From assembly GCA_036435485.1 (NCBI GenBank), contig CM071599.1, positions 9,574,803 to 9,638,802 of the forward strand: a stretch of DNA of 64,000 bases. Reading direction: 5' to 3'. The position numbers and the translations under genes were made by a program. The stretch's first letter is position 1. Every line of letters starts with the position of its first letter. Shown piece by piece: positions 29,606 to 43,086 of this stretch. Source of the DNA: Saposhnikovia divaricata (taxonomy: Eukaryota > Streptophyta > Magnoliopsida > Apiales > Apiaceae). The notes beneath the pieces are model-generated. The model saw only the letters and a program-made list of their open reading frames with translations, ran no database searches and was not told the origin of the DNA.

Positions 29606-31167
29606 GCACGAACTCATAAACAACACTTTTTCTAACGTCTAGCCATTTATTTCTGTATATTTTGCCCACCAGCTAAAGGCATTATAGGCTTAGCTTGGCC
29701 ATGGCTTGAGCTACTAGCCAACTACTCTACCCTACTCATTCACTCACCAGCTCCCTTAGACACCCTCAAATAATGGCACTCTTGGTCATCATCAAAAATT
29801 TTCCCAACGGAACAATATTACATTGTTCACTCCGGTCCCAAATTATTTGTCCGCTATAATATATATTTCGATGATGGATGTCAAAGACCAATTACATTCG
29901 CTTTAAGACCAAAAATGATCGAGTTCGCAACAAAACGAATCTTTTTATCTAAATTTGATCAAAAAATTGAACTCGAACACCAAATTTAATGTACAAAAAC
30001 ACTCAAGTCGAGTTTAGAAAACCTATATATCATTAAAGTAGCATAAAATCTGAACATGATTGTCGTAAGTACCATTTAAAGCCGAGCCTCGCCGAGTCCA
30101 AGAAAATGAATAGTAAAATACAGTGCTGCTACTTTAAGCAAGTAGTACCACTCAATCACTCATTATTATACACAGACTCTTGCGTCAGCCTATGAGTTTG
30201 AGCTCTCTATATTCACATCCACTCCCACTCCTCTACACACACAAATGTACTTGGCCCAGATAAAAATATACATACATGCACACACTCATGTGTAAATATA
30301 CTCCTCAGTAGTCTCAGTTTCCAGTGCAGCAGCAGAAGAGAGAGTGAGTGAACATCATAGTGGTTTCATAAACCCCACTGATTATCACACACTTCTTTAA
30401 CATTTTTCACTTTTTACCACTTTTTTCTGCAATCCCATGGCAGTTTTTTCACCACCCTCAAGTTAGTGGACAAAAACAAACACAAGAAAAGCTATTTTTT
30501 AGTCTCTTTTTGTAATTTTGCTTCATTTTTTATGGTTACTTTTTGATTCTTGATTTATAAGTGTTGTCTTTATACAAGGGCACTAATTTTGAATATTTTG
30601 GAATCATTCTTGCAGATGCATTAATTCAAGACTGAAAAAGTAAAATGAAAATGAAATGAAAAGATTGGTAAATTTAGAAGCTTTGTGTATTTTGTTGGCT
30701 TGTAGCCTAATAGTGGTATTTATCAATTAAAGCTGTTGTTGAATGATTATTCAGTCACCCTTCTTTTGTGTGTCTGTTTGTAGAACTTGAATGATTCTGA
30801 ATTGATTAGAAGACAGGGTGAGTGGGTAGTTAATACATATAACTATTTGGTCATTAAAGCTTTGTGGGCTTTCAAGAATGGTACCATTGTTTTTGATGCA
30901 AAGCCTTTAACCCTGATATTTGGTGATAGTACCCACAAGATTATACCTTTTTTTTTTCTGTGTTTTGGAGCTTTTTTCAGCCTGCAAGCCATGGCAGTTT
31001 TCTAGCATTGCAGGTGTGTTTTCTCTCCCTCTCTAGTATCTGCATGTGTGTGTGTGTGTTTTATGGTATTTGGTCTATTGATGTTTTGGAACCTAAAAGT
31101 TGTAAGTTACATATAGGGAGTTTTGGTGAAGAAGAATCATAAAGTAAGCATAAGTGAGCAAGTTGTA
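29606..31167 (+). promoter_or_regulatory. Promoter and long leader of the FLZ gene
   Basis: No other gene is seen. A CT-rich stretch and GAGAGAGTGAGTG near 30330-30350 look like a transcribed leader. Several upstream ATGs exist (for example 30787), and GT/AG pairs around 31013-31117 would allow a 5' UTR intron. The exact transcription start cannot be read from sequence. Confidence 0.4.
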
Positions 31168-32466
31168 ATGGCAGATAATGGGTCTCTATCATCTAGAGAT
31201 AAGTACAGAAAATCATCCTCGTTCATCTTAAGTTCTCCTAGGTTATTTACTGGATTTACCTCAAAGGGTTATACTGAAATAGAATCTATTATGAGTCCAA
31301 CTTCAATTCTTGATAGCAAACCATTTCCTGCTATAAAAACTCATTTCTGGTCTGATAGTAATACTAACAACCCAAGAACCTCTAAACCTGAAAGTAGAAT
31401 GCATTTGGATAATTTAGATTCAAAAGGGGTTGGTCTTGGCCTAGTTGATGCTCTCATTGATGAAACATCAGACCAAAATTTATTTAAACCCGAAAGCCGG
31501 ATGGTATTGTTTGGATCACAATTAAAGATTCAGATTCCTCCCCTGCCTCCGTCGGTTCTTTCCCCTAATCCAACCCCTACTTCTGATTATCCAATGTCTC
31601 CTGGGGAATTTGGTCTGAAAACTAGGAATACTCAGTTGGGATCCTTATCTCCGTATTCATCAAAGAAATCTCCTTTTGGCTCTAAGAATTCTGGCCTTGA
31701 GAAATCTGAGTCGCCACGAATTTTCTCTGGATGTCTCTCTGCTGATGAAATGGAGCTTTCTGAGGACTATACTTGTGTGATTACTCATGGCCCAAACCCA
31801 AAGACCACTCATATATTTGATGATTGTATAATTGATAGCTGTTGTGGAGTTGTTGGATTATCAGCATCATTTAAAAAAGAAAACGGGTTTGGCACAAATC
31901 AGATATTGCGCTATCCCTCTGAGAGCTTTCTAAGTTTCTGTTACAGTTGCAAGAAGAAGCTTGGGCAAGGGAAAGACATCTACATGTACAGGTTAGTTCA
32001 AGTGCTTTGTATTAGAAATTTAGTATGTTACTTCTACAAACTAGATACACTGATACATCCTCAACAAGATTCAATCAAGAAGCATTTACTGATTCTAGAT
32101 TTTTTAAAATTTGTTGTCAAGCACTGATTCTAGATTTAATTATACTAATCATATCTAGTTGTGCCGCTAGAGTGCTATGATAATACACTATTTATCAAGT
32201 AATGTGTTTGATAATTTTTCATGGACTGGTGGACTAGAATCCTTTTGTCAGATATCTGTAATTGCTGATCTTTTTATGAGCGATCTATTTTTATAGTATA
32301 ACATTTCATGTCTGTTATTGGACTTGTTCTCCTAAAGTTCTCCAGCTGATTTTGATTACAAATCTTTTGTTGATCTCGGTTAACTTATGCTCCCAGGGGT
32401 GAAAAAGCCTTCTGCAGCAACGAATGTCGCTACAAGGAAATAATATCAGATGAAGGCATTGAATAG
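31168..32466 (+). CDS. FCS-like zinc finger (FLZ / DUF581) protein, 2 coding exons
   Basis: Exons 31168-31991 and 32397-32466 join in frame (894 nt, 297 aa; donor AG|GTTAG, acceptor CCCAG|GGG). The start MADNGSLSSRDKY was chosen over an in-frame Met at 31123 because it follows the family's short Ser-rich N-terminus; both are possible. The C-terminal FLZ finger is completed only by splicing: Cys258-X2-Cys261-X19-Cys281-X3-Cys285, with the FCS signature inside FCSNEC. The rest is Ser/Pro-rich and disordered. FLZ proteins are scaffold partners of the SnRK1 kinase in plant energy signalling. Without the intron, the frame would run into 140 nt of unrelated residues. Confidence 0.9.
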
Positions 32467-35117
32467 TCTGATGGTATTTACGGAACCTGATCCTAGAGTT
32501 CTCCACAATAAGCTTCAAGGGATGATATTATCTATACTATCAGTTTTCTATGTAAGAATCTTTAAGATTTCAGATATGAATCAACTAAATCGAGTGAGGT
32601 TTTTGACAAACATCTCTGAAAGCTAGTAATAAATGTACATTTGGATTAATGTTGTTCAATCTCCATATTTTCTTGTTTTGACCTTCTAATTTTCTCTTTG
32701 TAGAAGAGATGAAAGGGGTGACATTGTTATGCATTGAATTTTGTTTAAGGTGGTAATCAGGTGATTAATGCGCAAATTGTTCACATTTTTCGCCTTTTTT
32801 CGAGTTGCTATATTTAAATAATCATCCAAGAATCTATGACTGCTTTAAATAAAACTAACTAGCTAGCTTCACTTGTGTATACCTTAAACTGATCCAAGAC
32901 ATTCTAGGGAAAAATACAATACAAAATCCAAGTAGAATATCACTGACAGTGATTACATGTGCTAATCTTGAAGCCATACATATATCATTGATCAGGATTC
33001 AGGCTCTGTTTGTTTGGTATGGTATTGAGATATTGATGATGAAAATGATTTGTCCTACCTCAAGAATCTTAAATCAACTTGACATATTTCACTGTATTAT
33101 GTATTTGAAGTTTCATGAGAATACAAGTAATGTGCAAAAGCATATGAAAGTTTGGTTCTCTAAATCCAGCAAGTAATTAGACCTTATCCTACATATGGTC
33201 CACAAATATATGCTGCATATGAGGAAACAATTATGGGGACCTTGGCTAGGACAACTTTCAACAACTAACTATTGAATATAAACAAGTTGGGACCATTTTA
33301 AGGTCCCTCTTTTAAGGTTCTCTACTCATGAGACCACCTTTAACCCATATGCTAGAATTACTCTCATACATCGGTTTCATCTAGGGATGGGTTAACCCTT
33401 TCTGGTGAGACAGAATTATAGTTGTTGAATAGGCTTTTAGTATGTAATACGAAGAAAAATAAGCAAACTAGTATATAATTTATGGTTCCTTTGCTACCTT
33501 GTAGATGGTAATGGACCGTCAATATCCCTATTTCCTTGGTTACAAGAGGTTGAGGGTCCGAGTTTCACAGGCATGTATGTTGCCTTTCAGGAAAAAGGGA
33601 GAAAGAAGTCAACTAACTTCATAATGGTCTTGATCTTGTTTCAAATGACATTACTGAATAATATTACAAGAGAAAAAGGAAAATTGTATGAGTAAAAAGG
33701 ATTAGTCATTAGCAACTTATGAACCAAATGGTAAAAAACCACAACAATAGTTGCAGTTGAAATACTAGGTAGCCGATCAGCAGGAAACGATTGTTGCTAG
33801 CATACCGTACTGCAGACATTCATAATAACATGAGCCCCCTGGATTCACACCAAAAAAAAATTGGTATGCTGCAGCAAGCGTTTGGTGTAGACCAGCCCCC
33901 AAAATACTAATGGTGCTGATTGCTGAATAGTTCCAGTATTCTCTCTGTCAGTCAAGTCATTCTCAATGCTCAACATAATGTACAAGCTGCATTAGTTTTT
34001 GTTGATTTGAGTAACCTAACAAATGTGATCAATTGTGTTTTAGATTAATTCCAATTGGAAATCATAGGCTGGCAGAATTCCTATATATACTCCGTATGTT
34101 ACATGTCAGGTTTAACAACCTAATTATGTATATAGCATATTTCTGATAGAAATATATTGATGCAACCAGTGTAAATTTGTGGTGTTGATTCTCCTGGGCC
34201 TGTGTAGGATTTTTCGACCAAGAAATCGTAACCTTCAGATACATGACATGGTATCCAACAACGTTGGCAAAGTAGTTGGAGGCTTTGTCCCAAGAAGCTT
34301 TGTTAAGAATAGAGTTAAGGTCCTGATTCCGGTACTTGCAAGAAAACAAAATCAAGCAAGCCAAATTGAGGGGTCTTCTCATACATAGTTTTATTACTTA
34401 AAGTAATTAAATTCTTTAAACCATTTTATTGTTTGTGCAGAACTAAGTCACCATCTGCTCCTTTAAAAATATTGTGAAACTATCTTCTAAATTTCTTTAA
34501 TTATAGTAATAGTTTATCTAATCTGAACGTTTTGATGGTCTTCACGTACATGAATTTTTTACTTAGTTGTTTGAACTACTTTATCGTTTTGCAGAGCTAA
34601 GTCAGCATCCGCCCCTTCAAAATATAGTAAACTACCATTAAAATTTCATTGCTTATCTTAGATAATATAATCTCAACGTTTTTGCTATAATAATTAAATA
34701 TGATCAGGTCCTGAACTAGCCACACCTAGAGATATTCCACTCCCCTCTAGTCCCCACTAGAGGGATTTGTCACATCTAATGTCGTGAGCACCTTAGTAGG
34801 AATGTGAAAAACTGAATATACATAACATGGTGGGGAACTGGGGATTTGATTTTATGATGCATGTCTTTCATGGGATTTCTAACTTTTCCATACTATTGTC
34901 CACGGTCCACCACCTATTCCATTTAGTCTGCCAAGCAATTATTTGATACTTTTGCTTCAATAAATTTTCATTAAGCAGATAAACGGTAGCTTAGCCTTTA
35001 TGTTCAAACAACACATAAGGATCAATACAGAAAATATAATGCAAGAATATATATAAAGCATACCTCTATTTGTCAACTGAATTCATATCGGAAATAACAA
35101 AAGATCCAGATGAACAA
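32467..35117. other. Intergenic spacer
   Basis: 2.6 kb with no supported gene. It includes the FLZ 3' UTR. A frame at 34062-34382 and its complement show no family signature. The right end holds the 3' UTR of the PPR gene. Confidence 0.6.
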
Positions 35118-36632
35118 TCAGTTAACTGTTTTAGATATTGGCTCAAGCAATGCAGAAACAACTTTGGTAGTGTGCGTTTCAGCACATACAGAAGCTACCA
35201 GTGACTTCCACACGGAAATATCCGGAATTTTGGCCTGGCTAACCATCTCCTCCAACCACATAATCGCTTCAAATGGCCTGTCCATTGAGCAAAGACCCTG
35301 TATTAGAGAATTATAAGTGTTCTCAGTAGGAGAGTAGAAGCTTTTTAGCATTTCCTCTAAAATTTGACCCGCTTCAATATATTTTGCCTCAGCGCACAAT
35401 CCATCCACTAAAATGGAGTAGGTGTCCTTGTTGGGAACACAACCCACCTGCCTATAGATCTTTTTCAAATATTCAATAGCCATGACAGATCTTCCTTCAT
35501 CACACAAGCCTTTCATAACAGTGTTGTACACCTTGATACTTGGAATGCAATTATCATCCACCATCTCCTTTTCTATTACCTCTATTGCTTTATCAACACT
35601 GTCATGCCTACATAATGCTGCTACCTTAGCTTCATAAATTTGAAGTGTAGGTTTGAAACCTCTATCATGCATCTCTTGTATCACCTTATTAGCTGTATTA
35701 ATATTGCCCTCCGAATAAAGATCAACGGCCATCACATCATAACTATCTGAACTAGGAATTCCACCTCTTATCAGAGCTTCATCAATTAAATTCTTGGCTC
35801 CTTTGTCATCGCAATTGTAGAATCTGGAAAGATCAAGCTGCTTGAGGCACCGCTTGGAGGCTTTAAGCCCTTTCCTTAAGATCTTACCAAGAAGATCAAC
35901 AGCTTCCTCGATATGTCCACTTTCAATAAAAGCATGTAAGAGAGTTCGATATATCACAACATCCTCACCACTACCTTTTTGAGAGATCCGCCAAAACATA
36001 GAGTACAATAGATGTGTGGCGTCATCTAGTCTCCCATCAGCACATAATCCTCTCATTAGAATCCTATAAGTTTCCTTGCCAGGATAGCAGCATTGACTAT
36101 TAAATTCTAAGAAGACATGCAGTGCAAGATCGGAGCGACCATTCTGACACATAGCATTGATAAGCAAGGTCAAGGAATGAGCTCGAGATTTTACTTCCCA
36201 ACCAAATGAGCGCTCTAAGAAAAGACGATGAGCAGTTTCTAGCTTAGACTCATTTATCATTATCCCCAAAAGTGTATTAAAAGATTCCGTCCAGTTCACA
36301 CAATTAAACTTAGGAAGGTTTTGAAACAGGGTAACAGCTTCATCAATCAATCCAGCTTTCACATAAGTGTTGATTGCAGTTGAGAAAACAGAATCTTTGC
36401 ACTCACACGAATCTGCTTTCATTTGATCAATAACTCTTTTCATATCATTTATCCTCCCCGAGCTTCCAAGAATGCTGATCATGGTGGCATAGACAGGACC
36501 ATTATGACGATAGTTTGGATACTTCGATTTTGCTTCATTAAAAATCTGAAGAGCTTTTACTGGGCTTTTCTGTTTCCGTATGAGTTGAGAAAGATGAGTG
36601 GGGGTCAGAAGCCTTGGCCATATTACATTCAT
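35118..36632 (-). CDS. EMB3101: P-class pentatricopeptide repeat protein, EMB3101-like
   Basis: Single exon, 504 aa, beginning MNVIWPRLLTPTHLSQLIRK. About ten to eleven 35-residue PPR units are visible, each with the helical pattern ending in ...P.. Y..L..GLC. (for example YRILMRGLCADGRLDDATHLL and YSILVDGLCAEAKYIEAGQIL). There is no E, DYW or SMR extension, so it is a pure P-class RNA-binding protein. Family members act on organelle transcripts (stability, splicing, translation). The start and overall sequence resemble what I recall of Arabidopsis EMB3101 (At1g05600), an embryo-essential PPR, so orthology is likely but unverified. No lesion or intron is present. Confidence 0.85.
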   Translation of the reverse strand: MNVIWPRLLTPTHLSQLIRKQKSPVKALQIFNEAKSKYPNYRHNGPVYATMISILGSSGRINDMKRVIDQMKADSCECKDSVFSTAINTYVKAGLIDEAVTLFQNLPKFNCVNWTESFNTLLGIMINESKLETAHRLFLERSFGWEVKSRAHSLTLLINAMCQNGRSDLALHVFLEFNSQCCYPGKETYRILMRGLCADGRLDDATHLLYSMFWRISQKGSGEDVVIYRTLLHAFIESGHIEEAVDLLGKILRKGLKASKRCLKQLDLSRFYNCDDKGAKNLIDEALIRGGIPSSDSYDVMAVDLYSEGNINTANKVIQEMHDRGFKPTLQIYEAKVAALCRHDSVDKAIEVIEKEMVDDNCIPSIKVYNTVMKGLCDEGRSVMAIEYLKKIYRQVGCVPNKDTYSILVDGLCAEAKYIEAGQILEEMLKSFYSPTENTYNSLIQGLCSMDRPFEAIMWLEEMVSQAKIPDISVWKSLVASVCAETHTTKVVSALLEPISKTVN

Positions 36633-37415
36633 CCTAGTGTATCCTTAAAAAATCCGTTGCACACAAAGTTCACTTGATCTGCAAGTCACAAATCACAACT
36701 ACTCATACACCCGAAAATGAACGTGCATTGTTAGCGCGGAGTAATATATCATAAATGTCAGAGTCCTGAGGCCCGAGAGAGGTACGGATGTCAAATTGCC
36801 GAAAAGGGTGTGAATGCTTCTAGTTCTAGCTCACATTTCACTAAAAGAAGTTATTTCTAATTATATATAGCACATTCGTAAACCACCATCATCGTATGTT
36901 CTCGTACTAAACAAACTAGCTTACTTACACGCTCACAGGCACTCTGATCATATAAATAACTCCATTGAATCAATCTATACAAAATTTAATGGTAAAATCC
37001 AGCAATATTAAAAAAATTAGTTAAATATGGTTCATTAGTAAAGTGAGTTCTTGCTGACATAAAGACAAACACCTTGTGTGCATAACTAGAAACTGTGCAC
37101 AAATTAACAATTACAGAAAGAATGTTTAGTGGAATAGAACCCAGAAATTGATATACCTGTTCTACGGGGAAATCTCAGTGATTGTTTGATGGGTCTGAGT
37201 GCACAATAGTTGAGTGATTGTGTGATGAATGTAGTGGTGGATGTGAAAGCCCAAGCCCAAGCAATGGGTGACAATTTCGAATTCGAGCTGTTTTTTGTAT
37301 ATAAGAAAAAAATTAATATTAATTCGTTTTTAAGTCTATTAAAATTTGATAAAAAGATGTAGGTTCAAAGGAATGTTACATATCTCGAAATGCATCTCAA
37401 AAATATTTTCGAATA
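36633..37415. other. Spacer between the PPR gene and the LINE
   Basis: The PPR 5' region and AT-rich sequence. Nothing further is recognised. Confidence 0.5.
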
Positions 37416-37458
37416 ATACATGTAATAATTTTTTTTTTTTGAGAATGGAAAGATTTTA

Positions 37459-40400
37459 TTAAACCAAAGAAGCATCATAGAAGAGACTCTCCAACACTAC
37501 TTGTGGAGGAGACGAAAAATCATTGTAGCAATTAGCCTCACAAGGTACCCTGGGCAACTTTGTTGGCTTGCTTTTTAACAAACGAAACCGAGATATCAGG
37601 GCGATCACCGATAAGAGCACCGCATTCTCCAAGGATATTTCCCGCTTCTAATAAATTGGCTGCTCCTTTATTAAGAGATTGTACTACCAGAAGAGAATCA
37701 CACTCGGCAAGCACATTTGTAATGCCCATCTCCAAGATCCACCTTATTGCCTCCAGCACACCCCTGGCTTTCGCTTCAAAGACCGTGGCTCTAGGTCCCT
37801 GCAAAGACAGATGCATCCACATTTACCTTGTACCCTCCTGCAACTAGAACTGACCACCGAATAGCTGCATCTGCTTGACAAGTCTGAACATTACCAGTCT
37901 TAGCCTTCTGTACTTGCACTTCTTGCCACTGAGTGATTTGTTTAACACTCCACTGCATAGCTAATTCCGGAGGTACTATCTTACTATCCCAGACCCTCAT
38001 ATTCCTGGCATTCCAAATCCCCCACAATATCATAATCATTCTCACCACCTTATCTCGCGCTTCTGATTCCAGTTTCTGCAACAGCCACCCTGGACAAGAT
38101 TTGATTTCTGAAGTATCGAATTCCAACCCCATACACTTCCAACAGTCTTTAGCAAATTTACAGTCAAGGAAAAGATGAAGCAAATGCTCAATGTCAACCC
38201 CACACATCGGGCACATGATCGTAGTTTGGACTCCCCTGCTCTTAGAAGGTTACGCACATGCACATTATTCCTGCATAAATGCCAAACAAAGATTCTTACC
38301 TTATGCGGAACTTCCATCGTCCAAATTTTCGCCCAACCTTGACTAGTTGTCTCCTGCTTGCAGTCACTGAAATTGTTAAACCAATAGCTATACCCTGACT
38401 TCACTGAATACTTTCCATCAACAGTATGAACCCAAGCCAAGCGATCCGAAACCTGATACTTCGGGATAGTTATCGCCAAAATTGCTTTAGCATCACAATT
38501 TGAGAATAAATTGTGCACCTTCTAATTATCCCATTGCTTCTCACCAGGAAGAAAGAGATCACAAGCCTTCATTCCACTAATTGTAGTAGTACTAGTATTG
38601 TCCACCCTGTAGTTTTCTTTCCCTCTAACCCACCGATCTTCGAAAACTTTAATACTCTCCCCATCTCTAAGAACCCATTTAAACCCCTTCTTGAGCACCT
38701 CTTTTGCTTGCCATAAACCCGACCACACAAAGCTAACTCCCCCCCCCTCGGTCTGCTTCGAATAAGGAAGTAGTTGGATAATACCAAGCTTTGAACACCT
38801 TTGCTACTAATGAATCCCGATTATTTAGAAAATTCCAGCAATGCTTACCTAATAAATCAAGATTAAATCCGTAAAGATATCTAAAGCCCAAACCCCCTAA
38901 TTTCTTCGACATACTCATGTTAGTCCAAGACAGCCATCGAATTCCTTTCTTATTATTCTCTTTCGAATCCCACCAGAAACTATTCATCATCCTTTCCAAT
39001 TCTTTGCACAACGACTTGGGCATTAAGAACCATGACATGGCATCTGAGGGAACAGCCTGTGCTACATTTCTGAGAAGTACAGCCTTGCCTGCTCTTGATA
39101 AGCATTTTACACTCCAGCCTTGAATTCTATTCCAGAGGCGCTCCTTTAAAAATTTGATAACCCTTGTCTTTGACTTACAAACAAGCGATGGCAGTCCTAG
39201 GTATCTCCCCTCACTCAAATCATTCTGCACCTCTAACAGATTCTTTATCTCCACCTGTTTGTCCACCCTAACATTAGCACTAAAGTAGATGCCTGACTTC
39301 AGGAAATTTACTGCTTGTCCCGACTGTAACTCATACTTCTGCAAAATCGATTTAATTTCCATAACTTCCTCCATAGATGCTTTACAGAACAGGAAGCTAT
39401 CGTCTGCAAAAAGAAGGTGAGTAATTGCGGGAGCTTGTGCTTGAATACGACACCCAGATATCCTACCCTCAACAGCAGCTCTCTTAAGCGAACGAGATAA
39501 TCCTTCTACACAAATAAGGAATAAATACGGTGACAAAGGGTCACCTTGGCGTAAACCTCGCAGAGGTTTGATAGGCCCTACTTGATCACCATTGAAATTA
39601 ATCTTATATGAAACTGTCGACACACAAAGCATGATCCAAGCATCCATTTTTCCGAAAAACCCAGCTGTTTCATCTGATATTTTAGAAAATCCCAGTCCAC
39701 CCTATCATACGCCTTACTAACATCAAGCTTTAAAGCTACCTCTCCTTCATCCCCTCGCTTTTTCTGCTTCATATAATGTATCATTTAAAACGCAACAAGT
39801 ACATTGTCAGTGATGCTCCTACCGGGAACAAATGCGGATTGGTTTTCAGTTATTATGTCTGGGAGAATAGCTCGAAGTCTATTTGATAAGACCTTTGCAA
39901 TGATTTTATAGAGCATATTACACAACGTAATTGAGCGCAGATCCTTCATCGAGTCAGCATTATCCTTCTTTGGAATCAAAACTATCGTTGTGTTGTTCAA
40001 ATTTGCGGGAAAATCCACCTCAGACAACCATCGTTTACAACTCAGAAAAACCTCTGTACCCATCAACTTCCAAAAATTTTTGATAAAACGCCGAATTAAA
40101 TTCATTTGCACTCTTGTCAAGATGCATTTGTTTTATAGCTTCTGAAAACTCCTCAACCAATTTTCGATTCTGCATCTCTTTAATCATTACCTCTGTCGTG
40201 TTGAGGCTCTCCTCCTGAACCCCCTCTGTTTGATTGAAAAGATTCACAAAATAGTTCCTGACCACATTACACATTTCTTCGTGCTCAGTCACTACCTCAC
40301 CCCTATCATTCTTCATTTGGGCGATAAAACTTCTCTTCTTCCTAGTAGTGGCGAATGCATGAAAAAATTTGGAATTTGAGTCCCCGTCTAATAACCAAAA

Positions 40401-41429
40401 AGATTTCGCCCTTTGTTTCCAATACGTTTCCTCATGAACCAATAATTCTTCCAACTTTGTTTTCTCCTCAAAATACCGTTTCGTTTGACTCTCATCCGCA
40501 CAATCTTCATACCAGCTAAGAACCTCTTTCTGTTTCCGAATTTTCTCCCTGAACTTATTGAAAAATCTTTGGCCCCATTTCCTCATATAAGTAGATAAGT
40601 CAAGTAACTTCGATAAAAAAGGAGTCGGAGGTAACCTCTTCCAATAAGCTGAGACTTCCTCATGAAAAGAACTTTCTTTCAACCACGTGTTTTCAAACCG
40701 AAAACGGAACTTCTTCCTTGAATGATTGGTACTGCAGAGCTCTAGATTAATAGGATCGTGATCAGAATACACTGTATGGTGTACCTTCAGGTTACACAAC
40801 GGGAACAGCTGCCACCATGACGCATATGCAAATGCTCTATCAATTCGTTCTCTAACCCAGTCCTTAGTACCCCTACTTTTCTCCCAAGTGTAGTTGCCCC
40901 CATTAAGTCTAGCTCAATTAGCTCACAGTCCTCTATAGCTTTCCTGAACCCATCTAACAGCACTTGTGGATGCTTATGAACACCTTTCTTGTCACCTTCA
41001 CTTATCATATCATTAAAGTCACCTACTAAGCACCATGGCAATGATGATTTATTGGCTAACTGCTTAATAAACTCCCACGAATCCTTCCGTCTAGATCTTT
41101 CTGGGAATCCATAAAATCCAGTCAATCTCCAAACCGGATTATTATTTTTTAAGATGTGAACATCAATATGATTACTATCAGCATCAAAAACTGTACACTA
41201 GACACTTCTATCCCAAAATAGTGCTAATCCCCTACTTCTACCTACACTATCCACTGCCCAGTAATTCTCAAAACCAAACTTCAGCCCTAGCTTTCTTATT
41301 CTCTCATTATCAGACAGCATTTCAACTAAAAAAAATAATATTAGGTTTATAGGACTTAACCAAGTCCCCTAAGGCACGAACTGCACGAGAGTTCCCCAAC
41401 CCTCGACAGTTCCAACTCAAAGAATTCAT
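37459..41429 (-). pseudogene. LINE ORF2: endonuclease, reverse transcriptase, RNase H (broken)
   Basis: Begins at the ATG at 41427-41429 with MNSLSWNCRGLGNSRAVRAL, the start of an L1 endonuclease. LVGDFNDMIS (about 41010) is part of the endonuclease core. The RT domain includes LIPKKDN, LRQGDPLSPYLFLI and the catalytic FADD (about 39410). A zf-RVT-type region (CPMCGVDIEHLLHLFLDCKFA) and RNase H (VNVDASVFAG ... EAKARGVLEAIRW) follow. Frame changes occur near 41330, 40800, 40080, 39780, 38730, 38500, 38200, 37820 and 37560. The likely original stop is TAA at 37459-37461. Confidence 0.85.
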
Positions 41430-42643
41430 GGCTGCTGGCTAGCTTGCATCGCAAGCTTAGCCAATTCTGTATCAAAAGACATTGAACAATCCAAACCAGA
41501 AAGAACAACATCCAAGTTACTATTATTAGTCTTACTAGCTGCTTCTGTTTTAAGCCCACCCTCAGTGTCCATTACAGCATAACTCTCTGGGCCTCGTCTT
41601 AGTCTTTTCCTTTCAACCAATTCAAGCCCAATTAACTCATCATCCTCCAGCCCAATATTGTTATTTGAAAATTCTTTACCGCCCTGAATTCCCGCAGTTT
41701 TGTTATTCTCATTTATTGGATAAGATTTCACCCCTCTCTGTTGCAACTGTTGACGCCTATCACTCCTTTGAACAAGCTGATTTCCCGGATTTTCAAAACT
41801 GCCCTCCCATGATTTCGTGTCAACGCTGACTCTCCTCTATCTCTCCTCCCAATCAGTGTCACCGTCCTCCCTCAACCACTTGCTTTTCACCGGCCCTGAT
41901 ACTCTACGAGTTTGAGCACGTAACCAGCTCCCTCATTCCTTGTTTACTTCCTCCTTATCTCTGCTCAAGAACTTCCTACAGTACCTTTCTGTATGCGTCA
42001 ATACACCACAAGTGAAGCAAAAATCACCTAAGCGCTCATACTTACACGACACTATAACCTATGCTCCATTTCTTCTTGTTATCTTCTTTTTACATTTCAG
42101 AGGTCTTCTGACATCAAGTCTCACCTTAATTCTCATGTACTCACGCCAAATGCTAGTGTTGTTTTTATGGTCGTACTCGAGAAACTCTCCAAAGAAATCA
42201 CCTAATTATTTTCCAACCGCCTATGTGATATAGCCAGTTGGTAAATCATACAACTGAACCCACATATTCAGATGCCACAAAGAGACACCCACAGGCTCTT
42301 CTCCTTTAGAAATTTCAGATAATACCAGCATCGCTCCATCAAAAGACCACGGACCTCCTCTCAACGCCCAGATCATGTCCTCCTTGTGATAGAATTGGAA
42401 CAAGAAAATTCCTTATTCAATTTCCTTTATGTTTATACCCATTGCTGGTCTCCAAATATCAGCCATCTTAGTTTTCATAGCAAGAACATTTACAGATCTT
42501 TCTGTCAGGAATCGCCCCACAACACATAACTCATACTGGTTGGCCTCCTCTTCCACCTCTCCTTCGAATACAAAAGCTTCATTCTCCTCTTCCTCAATAT
42601 CTAAAGATGATAACTGATCACTCAAATCATTGTAACGAGACAT
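41426..42643 (-). pseudogene. LINE ORF1: RNA-binding protein (broken)
   Basis: Starts MSRYNDLSDQLSSLDIEEEE. DUF4283-like features are the Trp-rich segment WALRGGPWSFDGAMLVL and VQLYDLPTGYIT. A CCHC knuckle is seen near 42000 (CFTCGVLTHTERYC). The C-terminus ends at TGA 41426-41428. One in-frame stop (42413-42415) and at least two frame breaks interrupt it. Confidence 0.8.
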
Positions 42644-42968
42644 TATGCACAGACTCACACGATTCAGATTCAAATTAAGAAAATAAACGGAGAGAAAACA
42701 CAAAACTCTCACACCTCATGGGGAGAGAAAATGTTTTAGTTGTCATATCTTTTATCATATATACATGTAATAATTTTTATTTGTGAGATTCATATGTATA
42801 TACAAGGGGTTCATCTTATTTATGAGAGAGTAACCAAGAATATGACAACTCAACAGTTGGAACCGTTTCAGGAATATTTTAGAAATTTTAGTATTTTTTG
42901 TAAGTTTATAATCCATTTTTTGCATCATCATCATCATAATTATAAAAGAATTCGGGTAACTGAGATTT

Positions 42969-43032
42969 TGTTCGTATTGGTGCCCTAGAGGCAATGTATA
43001 CATTATATTTATGTTTGAGTGATATTATATAT

Positions 43033-43086
<54 letters not shown>

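Larger units (their letters stand above)
37434..42760 (-). mobile_element. L1-type LINE (non-LTR retrotransposon), full length, decayed
   Basis: An 18-bp TSD (ATACATGTAATAATTTTT) lies at 37416-37433 and 42761-42778. On the minus strand the element ends in a poly(A) run next to the left TSD copy. It has two coding regions: ORF1 (DUF4283-type N-terminus and CCHC knuckle) and ORF2 (endonuclease, reverse transcriptase, zinc-binding region, RNase H). The RNase H at the C-terminus is typical of a plant L1 subgroup. Several stops and frameshifts mean it is not autonomous. Confidence 0.92.

Noticed and set aside
34062..34388. Frames on both strands in the FLZ-PPR spacer
   Set aside because: No domain or paralogue recognised; length is compatible with chance.
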